Part shown: positions 31,705 through 39,499 of the stretch, piece after piece | Layout of the letters: each line of letters opens with the position of its first letter | Position numbering within the stretch: the stretch's first letter is position 1 | Source: an uncultured Prevotellaceae bacterium | Lineage (GTDB): Bacteria; Bacteroidota; Bacteroidia; Bacteroidales; Bacteroidaceae | Assembly (NCBI GenBank): GCA_946415705.1 | Contig: CAMKTN010000008.1 | Coordinates: 1-64,000 of the forward strand | Length of the DNA stretch: 64,000 bases | Direction: 5' to 3' | Made by a program: the position numbers and the translations under genes | Notes under the pieces: model-generated | Told to the model about the DNA's origin: nothing | What the model saw: the letters and a program-made list of their open reading frames with translations, nothing else | The model's database searches: none

Positions 31705-34221
31705 TTAGTGCTCTACGAGTTGGAGGCCGTTGGTGAGGATGCGCTGTTCGTGGCGCAGGGTCTCCTGCCAGATGGCATGGGTGGGGACATCGTAGAGGCT
31801 CCAGGCCGTGCCGGTGTAATAGACGAAGGGCTGGCCCGGGGTGTAGGTAGTCTGGATGAGGGCGTGGCCGATGCCGCCGGCGCGTTTTTCCTTTAACGGG
31901 AGATATTGGGTCTTCACAGCATTCTTCTGGGGTACTGTGAAGATGCCAATATAATGCTCGCCGTTCATGCGCTTGTCGGCGTTGTCGAGGGGCTCGGCAT
32001 AGGTGACGAAGCCTTCTTTCTTGTTGAGGACGGAGGCCTTGGGGGCGCTGTCGTGGACGACGATGCCGGCGCAGACGGGCGTGGGCTTCATGAGGCCTTC
32101 ATAGGTGACCTCCACGCGGGCGAAATGGCTGCCGCAGTCCTGGGTGATGAGGCGGGTCTCACGGATGGAGTCGGCGGACGCACCGCCGACAGCAGTAGCG
32201 GGACGGGCGGGCATGGTCATGCGGACGGTGAAGCGGAGGGGACCATTATCGAGGATTTCGGCTTTCTCATAATATAAAGGATAGATGAGGGAACCGTCGG
32301 TGGCTATGAGGGCGGGGGCACCGGCACCGAGGGTGGGGCCGACGGTGTAGGCATCCATGCCGGCACCGTGGTTGCGGTGGTAGGTGTAGCCGCGGTGGAC
32401 TTCGTTCCAGTCGAGGGATGTCTTATCGCGTTTCATGCGCTCATGGACGCCGTAGGAGGTGAGCTCGTTATGGTAGAGCTGGTCCTGAATGGGGTGCACG
32501 GTATTCTTGACGAAGGTGTCGAAACCGTAGGCCTGGTTCTTCATGTTCTTATGGGCACCAGGGCCGTAGAAGCGCCAAGCGCAGCGGTCGTTCTCCCACA
32601 CGAGGTCATCCCAGCGGTTGGGGTAGATGCGGCCGTTGCAGGTGAGCTCATAGTCCTGCGGCTGGCCCTTGATCATGAAGAGGGAGATGCTGCTCTCGGG
32701 ACGTACGCTGCAGAAGACGAGGACACGGCCGTCGTGGGTAATCTGATAGGGAACCTCGTTGTTGTCGTTGTCCAGGATGATGAACTCGCGGGCAACAGCG
32801 CAGTTGCCTTTCTTCAGGTCTTCCATCTTAGCAATCTCGATGACCTGAGCGATGTTCTCCTTGGTGGGGTTCTTGACCTCGCTGAACCAGAAGGCCTCGT
32901 GGCCTCTGTCGATGGGGCGTGCGGCACGGGCACCGCCGGTGTAGCCTGCTGCACCGCCGTTAATGGGACCGGAGACGGTGGGGGTGCCGGGGGTGTGGTG
33001 ATATACTGAGTTGAGGGCGGGGAGTTGAGTGTTGAGAGCGGGGATGAGGGGATCGGCATTGATGTAGCGGACCATCTCGCAGGCGGCGAGGAGCCAGGCG
33101 CCTGTGCCGAAGGGGGCTTGGGAGTGGGCATCGACAGTCTTGGTGGGGTCGGGCTTCTCGCCGATGGGCTGCACGAAGCCGATGCTGCCGTCGGGCTGCA
33201 GGGCGGTCTCGGAGAGGTACTTCCAAGCCTTCTCGATGACGGGGGCGTAGGTGGCTTTGTCGAGGTAGCCGTTGTTGACACCCCAGAGCATGCCGTAGGT
33301 GAAGAAAGCGGTGCCGGAGGTCTCGGGGCCGGGGGCATCGTCCTCGCAGAGCATGGAGCGGCTCCAGTAGCCGTCGGGGCGCTGCACGCGGGCTACGCCC
33401 TCGGCGAGCTCACGGAAACGCTGCACGAAGATGTCGCGGTTCTTGTAGTCGTGGGGCATATCGGCCAGCACCTTGGCGAGGCCGGCGAGAACCCAGCCGT
33501 CGCCGCGGGCCCAGAAGCTCTTGCCCTCGTTGCAGGCGGTCTTGACCTTCGGGTAGATGTACTTGGCATCGCGGTAGTAGAGCTGCTCGTCCTTGTCGTA
33601 CATGAGGCTGTCGCTCCACAGGAAGTTGTCGTAGAGCTTGTCCAAATACTTGATTTCACCGGTAAGTTTGTACATCTTCGTCATGACGGGCATCACCATG
33701 TAGAGGGCATCGGCCCACCACCAGAAATGGGTGTCGGTCATGGAGCACTCGTGGCTCATCACCTCAATGGCGCGAGCTACTTTGTAGGGGGCGGGGACGA
33801 GGTTATACATGTCGATATAGGTCTGGAAGCAGATCTGCCAGTCGCCGAAGAGGACGAAGTCGTGGCCTTCGCCGTAGGTCTTGTACTTCCAGTTGGCGCG
33901 GTCGTCGCTCTTGGCACCCTTCCACTCGTTGTGGCGGCACCATTTGTCGGTGTAGGCATACCAGTCGGCACGGCCCGTGAGGCGGTAGGCCTCCATGTTG
34001 CCGGTGTGGTAGGCGGCATGGTCCCAGAAGGCGCGCACGTAGGGTGTGTTGTGCGCCTGCCAGTAGTCGTTGACCTTGATGATCTGGTCGAGAACAGCGC
34101 CGGAATGCTGGGTTGCTTCGGTGTAGGGGAAGGCCTCCGCTGAAGCGGTAGGCACAGCTGCCATGAGGAGTTGCTGTGACACAGCAACAAACAGGACAAG
34201 AAGGGAGAGTAGCTTTTTCAT
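31705..34221 (-). CDS. GH105 unsaturated rhamnogalacturonyl hydrolase fused to DUF4861
   Basis: An 838-residue secreted protein in two parts. The N-terminal half (about 30-400) is a GH105 alpha/alpha barrel related to YteR, with KSFWARGDGWVLAGLAKVL, DGYWSRSMLCEDDAPGPETSGTAFFTYGM and MTDTHFWWWADALYM. Such enzymes remove the unsaturated uronic acid left by pectin lyases. The C-terminal half is the DUF4861 domain (AFWFSEVKNPT, DWNEVHRGYTYH), often fused to GH105. The start at 34221 (MKKLLSLLVLF) is chosen over 34251 because the signal peptide begins there. The fold and substrate class are well supported, but the exact bond is not. A GTTGC stem-loop repeat lies in the signal-peptide codons. Confidence 0.88.
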   Translation of the reverse strand: MKKLLSLLVLFVAVSQQLLMAAVPTASAEAFPYTEATQHSGAVLDQIIKVNDYWQAHNTPYVRAFWDHAAYHTGNMEAYRLTGRADWYAYTDKWCRHNEWKGAKSDDRANWKYKTYGEGHDFVLFGDWQICFQTYIDMYNLVPAPYKVARAIEVMSHECSMTDTHFWWWADALYMVMPVMTKMYKLTGEIKYLDKLYDNFLWSDSLMYDKDEQLYYRDAKYIYPKVKTACNEGKSFWARGDGWVLAGLAKVLADMPHDYKNRDIFVQRFRELAEGVARVQRPDGYWSRSMLCEDDAPGPETSGTAFFTYGMLWGVNNGYLDKATYAPVIEKAWKYLSETALQPDGSIGFVQPIGEKPDPTKTVDAHSQAPFGTGAWLLAACEMVRYINADPLIPALNTQLPALNSVYHHTPGTPTVSGPINGGAAGYTGGARAARPIDRGHEAFWFSEVKNPTKENIAQVIEIAKMEDLKKGNCAVAREFIILDNDNNEVPYQITHDGRVLVFCSVRPESSISLFMIKGQPQDYELTCNGRIYPNRWDDLVWENDRCAWRFYGPGAHKNMKNQAYGFDTFVKNTVHPIQDQLYHNELTSYGVHERMKRDKTSLDWNEVHRGYTYHRNHGAGMDAYTVGPTLGAGAPALIATDGSLIYPLYYEKAEILDNGPLRFTVRMTMPARPATAVGGASADSIRETRLITQDCGSHFARVEVTYEGLMKPTPVCAGIVVHDSAPKASVLNKKEGFVTYAEPLDNADKRMNGEHYIGIFTVPQKNAVKTQYLPLKEKRAGGIGHALIQTTYTPGQPFVYYTGTAWSLYDVPTHAIWQETLRHEQRILTNGLQLVEH
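33009..33043. repeat. Heptamer-like repeat in the GH105 gene
   Basis: TTGAGGG/TTGAGTG/TTGAGAG-type units encode LNTQLPALNS in the linker between the GH105 and DUF4861 parts. Related to 5811-5851. Confidence 0.5.
34170..34200. repeat. GTTGC stem-loop repeat, copy 2
   Basis: TTGCTGTGACACAGCAA plus CAAACAGGACAAG, in frame within the signal-peptide codons of the GH105 protein (VLFVAVSQQLL). See 14167 and 44709. Confidence 0.6.
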
Positions 34222-34241
34222 AGTTATATTGTTCATGTTAT

Positions 34242-34275
34242 TATTTTTCACTTTTCATTCTTTCACTTTTCATTC
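34242..34275. repeat. AT-rich TTTTCACTTTTCATTC repeat
   Basis: Two imperfect copies of a TTTTTCACTTTTCATTC-like unit lie between the GH105 and DHH genes. Confidence 0.5.
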
Positions 34276-35319
34276 TGCTTTTAGCAGCGGCATGTATTTC
34301 TGCACGGCTTTCTTGACGAGGGCGAGGGCGTCGTCCATGGTGCCCCAGACTTCGCCGCCAGCGGCATTCTTGTGGCCACCGCCGCCGAAGAACTCGGCAG
34401 CCATCTCGTTGCAGGGGAAGTCATCGACGCTGCGGAGGCTGACGCGGATGCAGGGATGCTCGGTGTCCTCGCGAAGGAAGACGGAGAGCTTCATGCCGAG
34501 GATCTGCAGGGGCATATTGACGAAGCCTTCCGTGTCGCCATTGAGTGCGCCGAAGCGACGGCGCTCGGCATTGGTGAAGGTCATCACAGAGGTATGGGCC
34601 TTCTTCCATACATCGAGCTTCACATAGAGCAGGTAGCCCATGAGTTTCATGCGGTTGGGGCTGTAGGTGAAGAAGATGTTGCGGTAGATCTTATCCTTGT
34701 CGATGCCGCAGGAGAGGAGGATGCTGATGAGTTCGAAGATCTCGGGGCGGTTGCTGGCATAGGTGAAGGCCCCGGTGTCGGTCATCATGCCGGTGTAGAG
34801 GGAGGTGGCTTCGGAGCGTGTGATGTTGGAGTCTAACTCCAACATTACACGCAACAGCACCTCGCAAGTGGAGGAGAGTTCGGGGTGGGAGATGACGAGG
34901 TCGGCGATGTCGGGCTCGGGATCGAGATGGTGGTCGATCATGATGCGGGGCGTGGGGTGGTCGCGGACGATATCACCGAGGGTCCACATGCGTTTGAGCT
35001 CGCCATGGTCACACATGATGACGAGGTCGGCGGCCTCCACGATTGGGCGCACCTCGTCCTCATGCCCCTCGTAGATGAGGATGTCTTCGGCCCCAGGGAT
35101 CCACTTGAGGAAATCGGGGAAGATGTTGGGTGCGACGATGTGGATGTCTGCCTCGGGGTGGTGGCGGCGCAGCCAGGAGGCCAGCGCCGTGGCGGAGCCG
35201 ACGGCATCGCCGTCAGGACCGCGGTGGCAGGTGATGACGATAGCCCCCTCCCGACCTCCCCCAAGGGGGAGGAGCTGGTGCCAGAGGGCGCGTTGTTGTT
35301 CGGTTAATATGGGGGTCAT
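34270..35319 (-). CDS. DHH/DHHA1 phosphoesterase, NrnA-like
   Basis: A 349-residue cytoplasmic phosphoesterase of the DHH family, similar to NrnA, which degrades short RNA oligomers and 3'-phosphoadenosine 5'-phosphate. Motif I is CHRGPDGDAVGS (H32, D36, D38). The DHH motif appears as MIDHH. The C-terminal DHHA1 motif is GGGGHKNAAGG. The start at 35317-35319 is chosen because the ORF-track start at 35376 lies before the S9 peptidase stop and its extra residues (NPISPIGLIGPISPM) come from a repeat. A palindromic element encodes PLGGGREGA just before motif I. Confidence 0.88.
   Translation of the reverse strand: MTPILTEQQRALWHQLLPLGGGREGAIVITCHRGPDGDAVGSATALASWLRRHHPEADIHIVAPNIFPDFLKWIPGAEDILIYEGHEDEVRPIVEAADLVIMCDHGELKRMWTLGDIVRDHPTPRIMIDHHLDPEPDIADLVISHPELSSTCEVLLRVMLELDSNITRSEATSLYTGMMTDTGAFTYASNRPEIFELISILLSCGIDKDKIYRNIFFTYSPNRMKLMGYLLYVKLDVWKKAHTSVMTFTNAERRRFGALNGDTEGFVNMPLQILGMKLSVFLREDTEHPCIRVSLRSVDDFPCNEMAAEFFGGGGHKNAAGGEVWGTMDDALALVKKAVQKYMPLLKAE
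35242..35280. repeat. G/C-rich palindromic element, copy 2 (in frame in the DHH gene)
   Basis: CCCCCTCCCGACCTCCCCCAAGGGGGAGG fits the family and encodes LPLGGGREGA in the N-terminal part of the DHH protein. Confidence 0.75.
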
Positions 35320-35366
35320 GGGACTTATGGGGCCTATAAGGCCAATAGGGCTTATTGGGTTTTTAC
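35320..35366. repeat. GGGACTTATGGGGCCTATAA-type repeat between the S9 and DHH genes
   Basis: Imperfect short units encode PISPIGLIGPISP in the long ORF and separate the S9 stop from the chosen DHH start. Confidence 0.5.
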
Positions 35367-37685
35367 TTCGCTCCACGCGGGTGGATCGATGCCGAGGAGG
35401 TTCTTGACGAAGAAGTCAAAGCGCTTGTGCTCACCATAGGCTTCGCCTACGGTGTGGTGGGCGCCGGGGACGACGACGAGTTCGAAGGGCTTGTTGGCCT
35501 TGATGAGGGCATCGGCGACTTGCATGGTGCTGGCGGGATCGACATTGTCATCGAGTTCGCCGACGACGAGCATCAGCGGGCGCTCGAGGCGGTAGGCGTT
35601 CTCGACATTGGAGCAGGCGACATACGAGGAGTCCACGGGGTAGCCCATCCATTGCTCGTTCCACCAGATCTTATCCATGCGGTTGTCATGGCAGCCGCAG
35701 GCGCTGTAGGCGGCCTTGTAGAAGTCGCCGTGGAAGAGGACGGCCGCGGTGCTCTCCTGACCGCCGGCGGAGCAGCCGTAGATGCCTACGCGGTCGATGT
35801 CCATATAGGGATACTTGGCAGCGGCGGCCTTAATCCATGCAATGCGGTCGGGGAAGCCGGCATCCTTGAGGTTCTTATAGCATACCTCCTCGAATTTCTT
35901 GCCGCGGTTGCTGGTGCCCATGGCATCGAGCTGCACGACGATGAAACCGAGCTCGGCGAGGAGGGTGGTGTAGAAGTTATAGGGTTGGAAGGATTTGGGC
36001 ACGTAGCTGTCGCCCGGACCTGCGTAGATGTACTCGATGATGGGGTACTTGCGGCTTGGGTCGAAGTGGGTGGGGCGTTGGATGATGCCCCACATGGGGG
36101 TGACGCCGTCGCGGCCGGGGGCCACAAAGACCTCGGGGGCTGTCCAGCCGTCGGCGAGGAGGGGGGTAATTTCGGCGGTGGAGAGGACTTTCTCGGCGGG
36201 AGAAGGGCCGAGGGCGGGCGCAGCGGGAGAAACCGCAGCGGACGAACCGCTGCGAACGGGGTGGCTATTGGGGGTGGATGGGGGGGCGGCGATGGTGCGG
36301 ACGACGGTCACGGGGGCGGTATCGACGGTGGAGTAGGTGTCGATGAAGGCAGTGTAGTCGGCGTTGAAGCGGGCGTTGTGGTTGGCGGGCTCGGGGGTGA
36401 GGTCGGTGAGGCCGCTGCCATCGAGGTTCACGCGGTAGTAATGAATATGGTAGGGGTCCTCGTCTTTGTTGCGGCCGTTGGCGGTGAAGAAGATGACATC
36501 CTTCTCTTCATCTACATGAAGGACTTTGCGAACACACCAAGGCCCCTTTGTAATTTGGAAGAGTGAAGCAGAATGATGTTTGCTGCCTTTCTTTCTCCCC
36601 TCGCCCTTTGGAGAGGGGTCGGGGGTGAGGCCATACAGATGTGGATAGCCATCTCTTTCGGAGAGCCAGAGGATGAGGCTGTCGCCGTGGAGGTCGCGGC
36701 GGAAATAGTTGGAGTAGCGGACATATTTCTCTTCGCGCTCTTCGATGAGGGTGCGGAGGGGAGCGGTCTCGGCGGCAGAAGCGCCGAGTGCACTGGCTTC
36801 AGGGATCTGCATCTCGTAGATGCGGTAGAGCTTGTGGCCGCGTTGGTTGTATTCGAAGCGGATGCCGCGTGAGTCCTTGCGCCAGGAGGGGCCGCTGAGG
36901 CTGTACTGGTTGGCGATGAGGGCAGGGTCGGGCGTCAGGGAGCGGCCTGTGGCGACCTCGAAGATGTAAGGGGTCTTCTGCGCCAGCTCATCGCCGGGTT
37001 TGGCATATTCCTGCTTGTGGAGAACGGGCTGGAGCTGGTCGGCGGGGCTGCTCTCCACGTAATAGACGTAACGCTTCTCAATGGGGCGGATGCGGTTGAC
37101 GGCTACGTAGCGGCTGTCAGGACTCCATTGGATATAGCTGCTGAAATAGTGGCTGATGGTGCCTTCGGTGCTGAGGGCGCGGGCCTGGCTGCCGTCGGGC
37201 TTGGCGACATAGACGTTGTCGTTGCGGATGAAGGCCACGAGGGAGGAGTCGGGGGCGAGGACGGGGTCGCCGCCGCGCTCGTCGTCGGTCTCCATCCAAT
37301 GGCGCTGCTGCGGGCGCTTGGAGGGGTTGGCGATGAAGCGGATGCCCGCGGCGGACGTACCGCCGCGAACGGGGCCGTGGCGGCGGTCATGGCGGGGGGA
37401 TTCTTCGATGGGGCGGGTGGCTGTGGTGTCGGCGAGGGTGATGGTGCCGTCGGCGTTGACTTGGCCGAAATGCCATGCGCCGTGGGTGCCGTCGGTGAGG
37501 TGGTACTGGAAACGGCCGTCGGAGAGCCAGCGGGCATCATCGACGTGGTTCAACACCTTGTTCCAGGTGAAGGTGCGCCGTAGGGCATAGGCGCGGTTGT
37601 AGTCGTCCACGGTGCCCTGAGCGGACAGGGAAATGATAAATGATAAATGATAAATAATAAATGATAAATATCGCTTCATTGTCAT
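35352..37685 (-). CDS. S9 family (DPP-IV-like) peptidase with repeat-encoded insertions
   Basis: A 777-residue secreted prolyl-oligopeptidase-family protein. An N-terminal signal (MTMKRYLSFIIYHLSFIISLSA) is followed by a DPP-IV-type propeller and the hydrolase domain, with S639 in GCSAGG, the acidic residue in GELDDNVDP and the histidine in PGAHHTVGE. It probably cuts proline-containing peptides in the periplasm. The protein has at least three stretches alien to the family: RGGTSAAG (37346-37378), RSGSSAAVSPAAPALGP (about 36200-36262), and LTPDPSPKGEGRKKG (36590-36632). All match small repeats and keep the frame. Part of its signal is a TAAATGATAAATGA-like run. It starts 4 bp inside the upstream gene's end. 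Confidence 0.85.
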   Translation of the reverse strand: MTMKRYLSFIIYHLSFIISLSAQGTVDDYNRAYALRRTFTWNKVLNHVDDARWLSDGRFQYHLTDGTHGAWHFGQVNADGTITLADTTATRPIEESPRHDRRHGPVRGGTSAAGIRFIANPSKRPQQRHWMETDDERGGDPVLAPDSSLVAFIRNDNVYVAKPDGSQARALSTEGTISHYFSSYIQWSPDSRYVAVNRIRPIEKRYVYYVESSPADQLQPVLHKQEYAKPGDELAQKTPYIFEVATGRSLTPDPALIANQYSLSGPSWRKDSRGIRFEYNQRGHKLYRIYEMQIPEASALGASAAETAPLRTLIEEREEKYVRYSNYFRRDLHGDSLILWLSERDGYPHLYGLTPDPSPKGEGRKKGSKHHSASLFQITKGPWCVRKVLHVDEEKDVIFFTANGRNKDEDPYHIHYYRVNLDGSGLTDLTPEPANHNARFNADYTAFIDTYSTVDTAPVTVVRTIAAPPSTPNSHPVRSGSSAAVSPAAPALGPSPAEKVLSTAEITPLLADGWTAPEVFVAPGRDGVTPMWGIIQRPTHFDPSRKYPIIEYIYAGPGDSYVPKSFQPYNFYTTLLAELGFIVVQLDAMGTSNRGKKFEEVCYKNLKDAGFPDRIAWIKAAAAKYPYMDIDRVGIYGCSAGGQESTAAVLFHGDFYKAAYSACGCHDNRMDKIWWNEQWMGYPVDSSYVACSNVENAYRLERPLMLVVGELDDNVDPASTMQVADALIKANKPFELVVVPGAHHTVGEAYGEHKRFDFFVKNLLGIDPPAWSEVKTQ
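36224..36262. repeat. GCGGACG palindrome family, copy in the S9 gene (1)
   Basis: AGCGGACGAACCGCT followed by GCGAACGGGG encodes PVRSGSSAA. A related copy at 37346-37378 encodes PVRGGTSAA; AAGCGGACGCTT in the 23-bp direct repeat shares the same core. Confidence 0.6.
36590..36632. repeat. G/C-rich palindromic element, copy 3 (in frame in the S9 gene)
   Basis: CTCCCCTCGCCCTTTGGAGAGGGG followed by TCGGGGGTGAGGCC encodes LTPDPSPKGEGRKK inside the propeller of the peptidase. Confidence 0.8.
37346..37378. repeat. GCGGACG palindrome family, copy in the S9 gene (2)
   Basis: GCGGCGGACGTACCGCCGCG encodes VRGGTSAAG near the N-terminus of the S9 peptidase. Confidence 0.6.
37631..37671. repeat. AAATGATA simple repeat in the S9 signal peptide
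   Basis: Five imperfect copies of an AAATGATA octamer encode YLSFIIYHLSFII at the start of the S9 peptidase. Confidence 0.65.
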
Positions 37686-39433
37686 TTCGGGGCTTTGGGT
37701 GAGGCAGCGGTGTGGCCGTCGATGGTTTGATCGGCGATGCGGAGCTGTGCAGGGGTGGCATCGTGCTTGATGACCTTGGCGAACTCCTGAGGGGTGATAG
37801 TGACGGGGCCTGAGAGGAATTCGGGGATATTATAGCTGCGCATGAACTGGCGATGGTACTGCGGGTTGTCCTGCGGCAACTCGAAGGGGCGCGAGAAATG
37901 GCCCTTTCCATCATGGTGAGCGATGAAGGGACGGGTGAAGTTTCCATCGTCGCGGCGGCTGGAGAAGATGACCCAGGCTCCATTGCTGGACCAACAGTGC
38001 CAGCTCTCCACATCGTTGGAGTTGAGTTCCTTGATGTTACGGATGGCAGCGGGTAAGGGGTGCTGACGCCCTGCGGCCTCGTTGAGGCTGTCGATGGCGG
38101 CATCGCGTTCGATGTTGTTGGTGATGCGGGCCAGAATCTCATCGGGCAGGTTGTCAGCGGTGTAGCGTACGACGGGCGTGGGCTCCACGGGGGAGGCCTG
38201 TGTGAGATCCATGAGGAAAAGGTCGGCATCGTTGTGCCAGATGTGGAAGATGCCAAACTGTCCCTCGGTGAACATCAGCCATCGGCCGTCGGGCGAAACG
38301 CGGGGGAGGGTAACGCTGCGGTTGCGGGCCACGGCATCGTAGATGAGCTGCCGCGGACCGAAGGAGCGTGTCTGCTCATCGAACGGCTTGCGGTAGAGGT
38401 TGTACTGCACGTCCTTGTAGTTCTTGATGAGCTCGAAGTCCATCTGCACGGTGTCGCGTTTCTCCCAGTGGCAGCTGACGTAGTAGATATATTTGCCGTC
38501 GGGGCTCCAGAAGGGGAAGCAGTCGAAGTCTGTGGTGTCGCGCGTGATGGGCGTGACGGTGTTCGCTTCGAGGTCGTAGAAGATGAGGTTCGACTTGGTG
38601 TCCTGCACCTCAATCTTCTGCACGTCGCGCGTGTGGAAGCTCTGACCTGTGTTGTTAGTGGAATAGACAATCCAGGGCTTTGTGGGATGCCAGGTGGGAT
38701 AGACACCGGCGGAGATGGTGCTGTCGGTCTTGAGGTTGATTTTCTCTACCTTACCATCGTAGGCGATGACGGTGCCGCCGAGGTACTGGCGCACATGGAA
38801 CTGTATGCGGTTGGGGTTGTACCATTGTGCGTGGTGGCAGTTGATGCACTGCCCGTTCTTCTCATCGCTGTTGATCATGTTGCCATAGATGAGGCGCTCG
38901 TCGAAGTTCTCCAGACAACGCTGGTTGAGGGTGAGGTCTTCGTAGGTGACGTAGGAGGGCGAGATGAGGCGGTAGGAGATGTAGGGGTCGATGCTGTCTG
39001 CCGAGACCGTAATGTCAAAGGGCTTCTGGCGTTGCCACTGTCCGTTGTCCTTGATGAAGACCTCGATGCTGATGGTGCCGTCAGATGCAAGCGCCACCTC
39101 TTTCATGGCGCTCCATTTGTCGAGACCTGGGCGCACATCCTCGCCGCCCACAACCCATTCTTCATCGCCTGCTGTAAAGCGGGTAACGAAGTCGGTGGCT
39201 TCCGCACCGTGGTCGATGTGAAAGTGAAGAGGAGCAATGTTCACGGGCACGGTGACACCGATGTAATCGGGGTAAATGGTGGGGGATGCGTCAGCCTCAA
39301 CGAATTGCTCGGGGACGGAGGGGGAGGAGCAGGCGCAAAGAATAAAGACCCACCCCCAAACCCCTCCATTGAGGGAGAGGAGAAGCTGGTGCGATGGTAT
39401 GAAAGCACGCAAAAAAGAATGAATATTAATCAT
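37682..39433 (-). CDS. Beta-propeller (TolB/PD40-like) lipoprotein with one CxxCH motif
   Basis: A 583-residue predicted lipoprotein whose signal ends at a cysteine in LCACSS. The body has PD40/TolB-type propeller repeats (FWSPDGKYIYYVS, RVSPDGRWLMFTEG, WHPTKPWIVYS). A CINCH motif (about residue 197) occurs in GQCINCHHAQWYNPNR, which is the CxxCH signature of c-type haem attachment. A single site in a mostly propeller protein is unusual. The family is Bacteroidetes-type and of unknown role. It precedes the S9 peptidase with a 4-bp overlap, follows a DUF6057 gene, and its signal-peptide codons contain a palindromic element. Confidence 0.7.
   Translation of the reverse strand: MINIHSFLRAFIPSHQLLLSLNGGVWGWVFILCACSSPSVPEQFVEADASPTIYPDYIGVTVPVNIAPLHFHIDHGAEATDFVTRFTAGDEEWVVGGEDVRPGLDKWSAMKEVALASDGTISIEVFIKDNGQWQRQKPFDITVSADSIDPYISYRLISPSYVTYEDLTLNQRCLENFDERLIYGNMINSDEKNGQCINCHHAQWYNPNRIQFHVRQYLGGTVIAYDGKVEKINLKTDSTISAGVYPTWHPTKPWIVYSTNNTGQSFHTRDVQKIEVQDTKSNLIFYDLEANTVTPITRDTTDFDCFPFWSPDGKYIYYVSCHWEKRDTVQMDFELIKNYKDVQYNLYRKPFDEQTRSFGPRQLIYDAVARNRSVTLPRVSPDGRWLMFTEGQFGIFHIWHNDADLFLMDLTQASPVEPTPVVRYTADNLPDEILARITNNIERDAAIDSLNEAAGRQHPLPAAIRNIKELNSNDVESWHCWSSNGAWVIFSSRRDDGNFTRPFIAHHDGKGHFSRPFELPQDNPQYHRQFMRSYNIPEFLSGPVTITPQEFAKVIKHDATPAQLRIADQTIDGHTAASPKAPK
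39346..39385. repeat. G/C-rich palindromic element, copy 4 (in frame)
   Basis: CCCACCCCCAAACCCCTCCATTGAGGGAGAGG encodes LSLNGGVWGW in the lipoprotein signal peptide. Confidence 0.75.
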
Positions 39434-39468
39434 ATAATGCTAGAGATTACTAGAGGACTAACTCCCCT

Positions 39469-39499
39469 CCCTAACGGGAGGGGGACGGGGGTGGGTCCT
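39469..39499. repeat. G/C-rich palindromic element, copy 5 (intergenic)
   Basis: CTCCCCTCCCTAACGGGAGGGG plus GACGGGGGTGGGTCC, between the DUF6057 and propeller-lipoprotein genes, nearly identical to the reverse complement of copy 1. Confidence 0.8.

Noticed and set aside
33025-34143. Plus-strand ORF of 372 codons opposite the GH105 gene
   Set aside because: Antisense, Gly/Val/Glu-rich, no motif.
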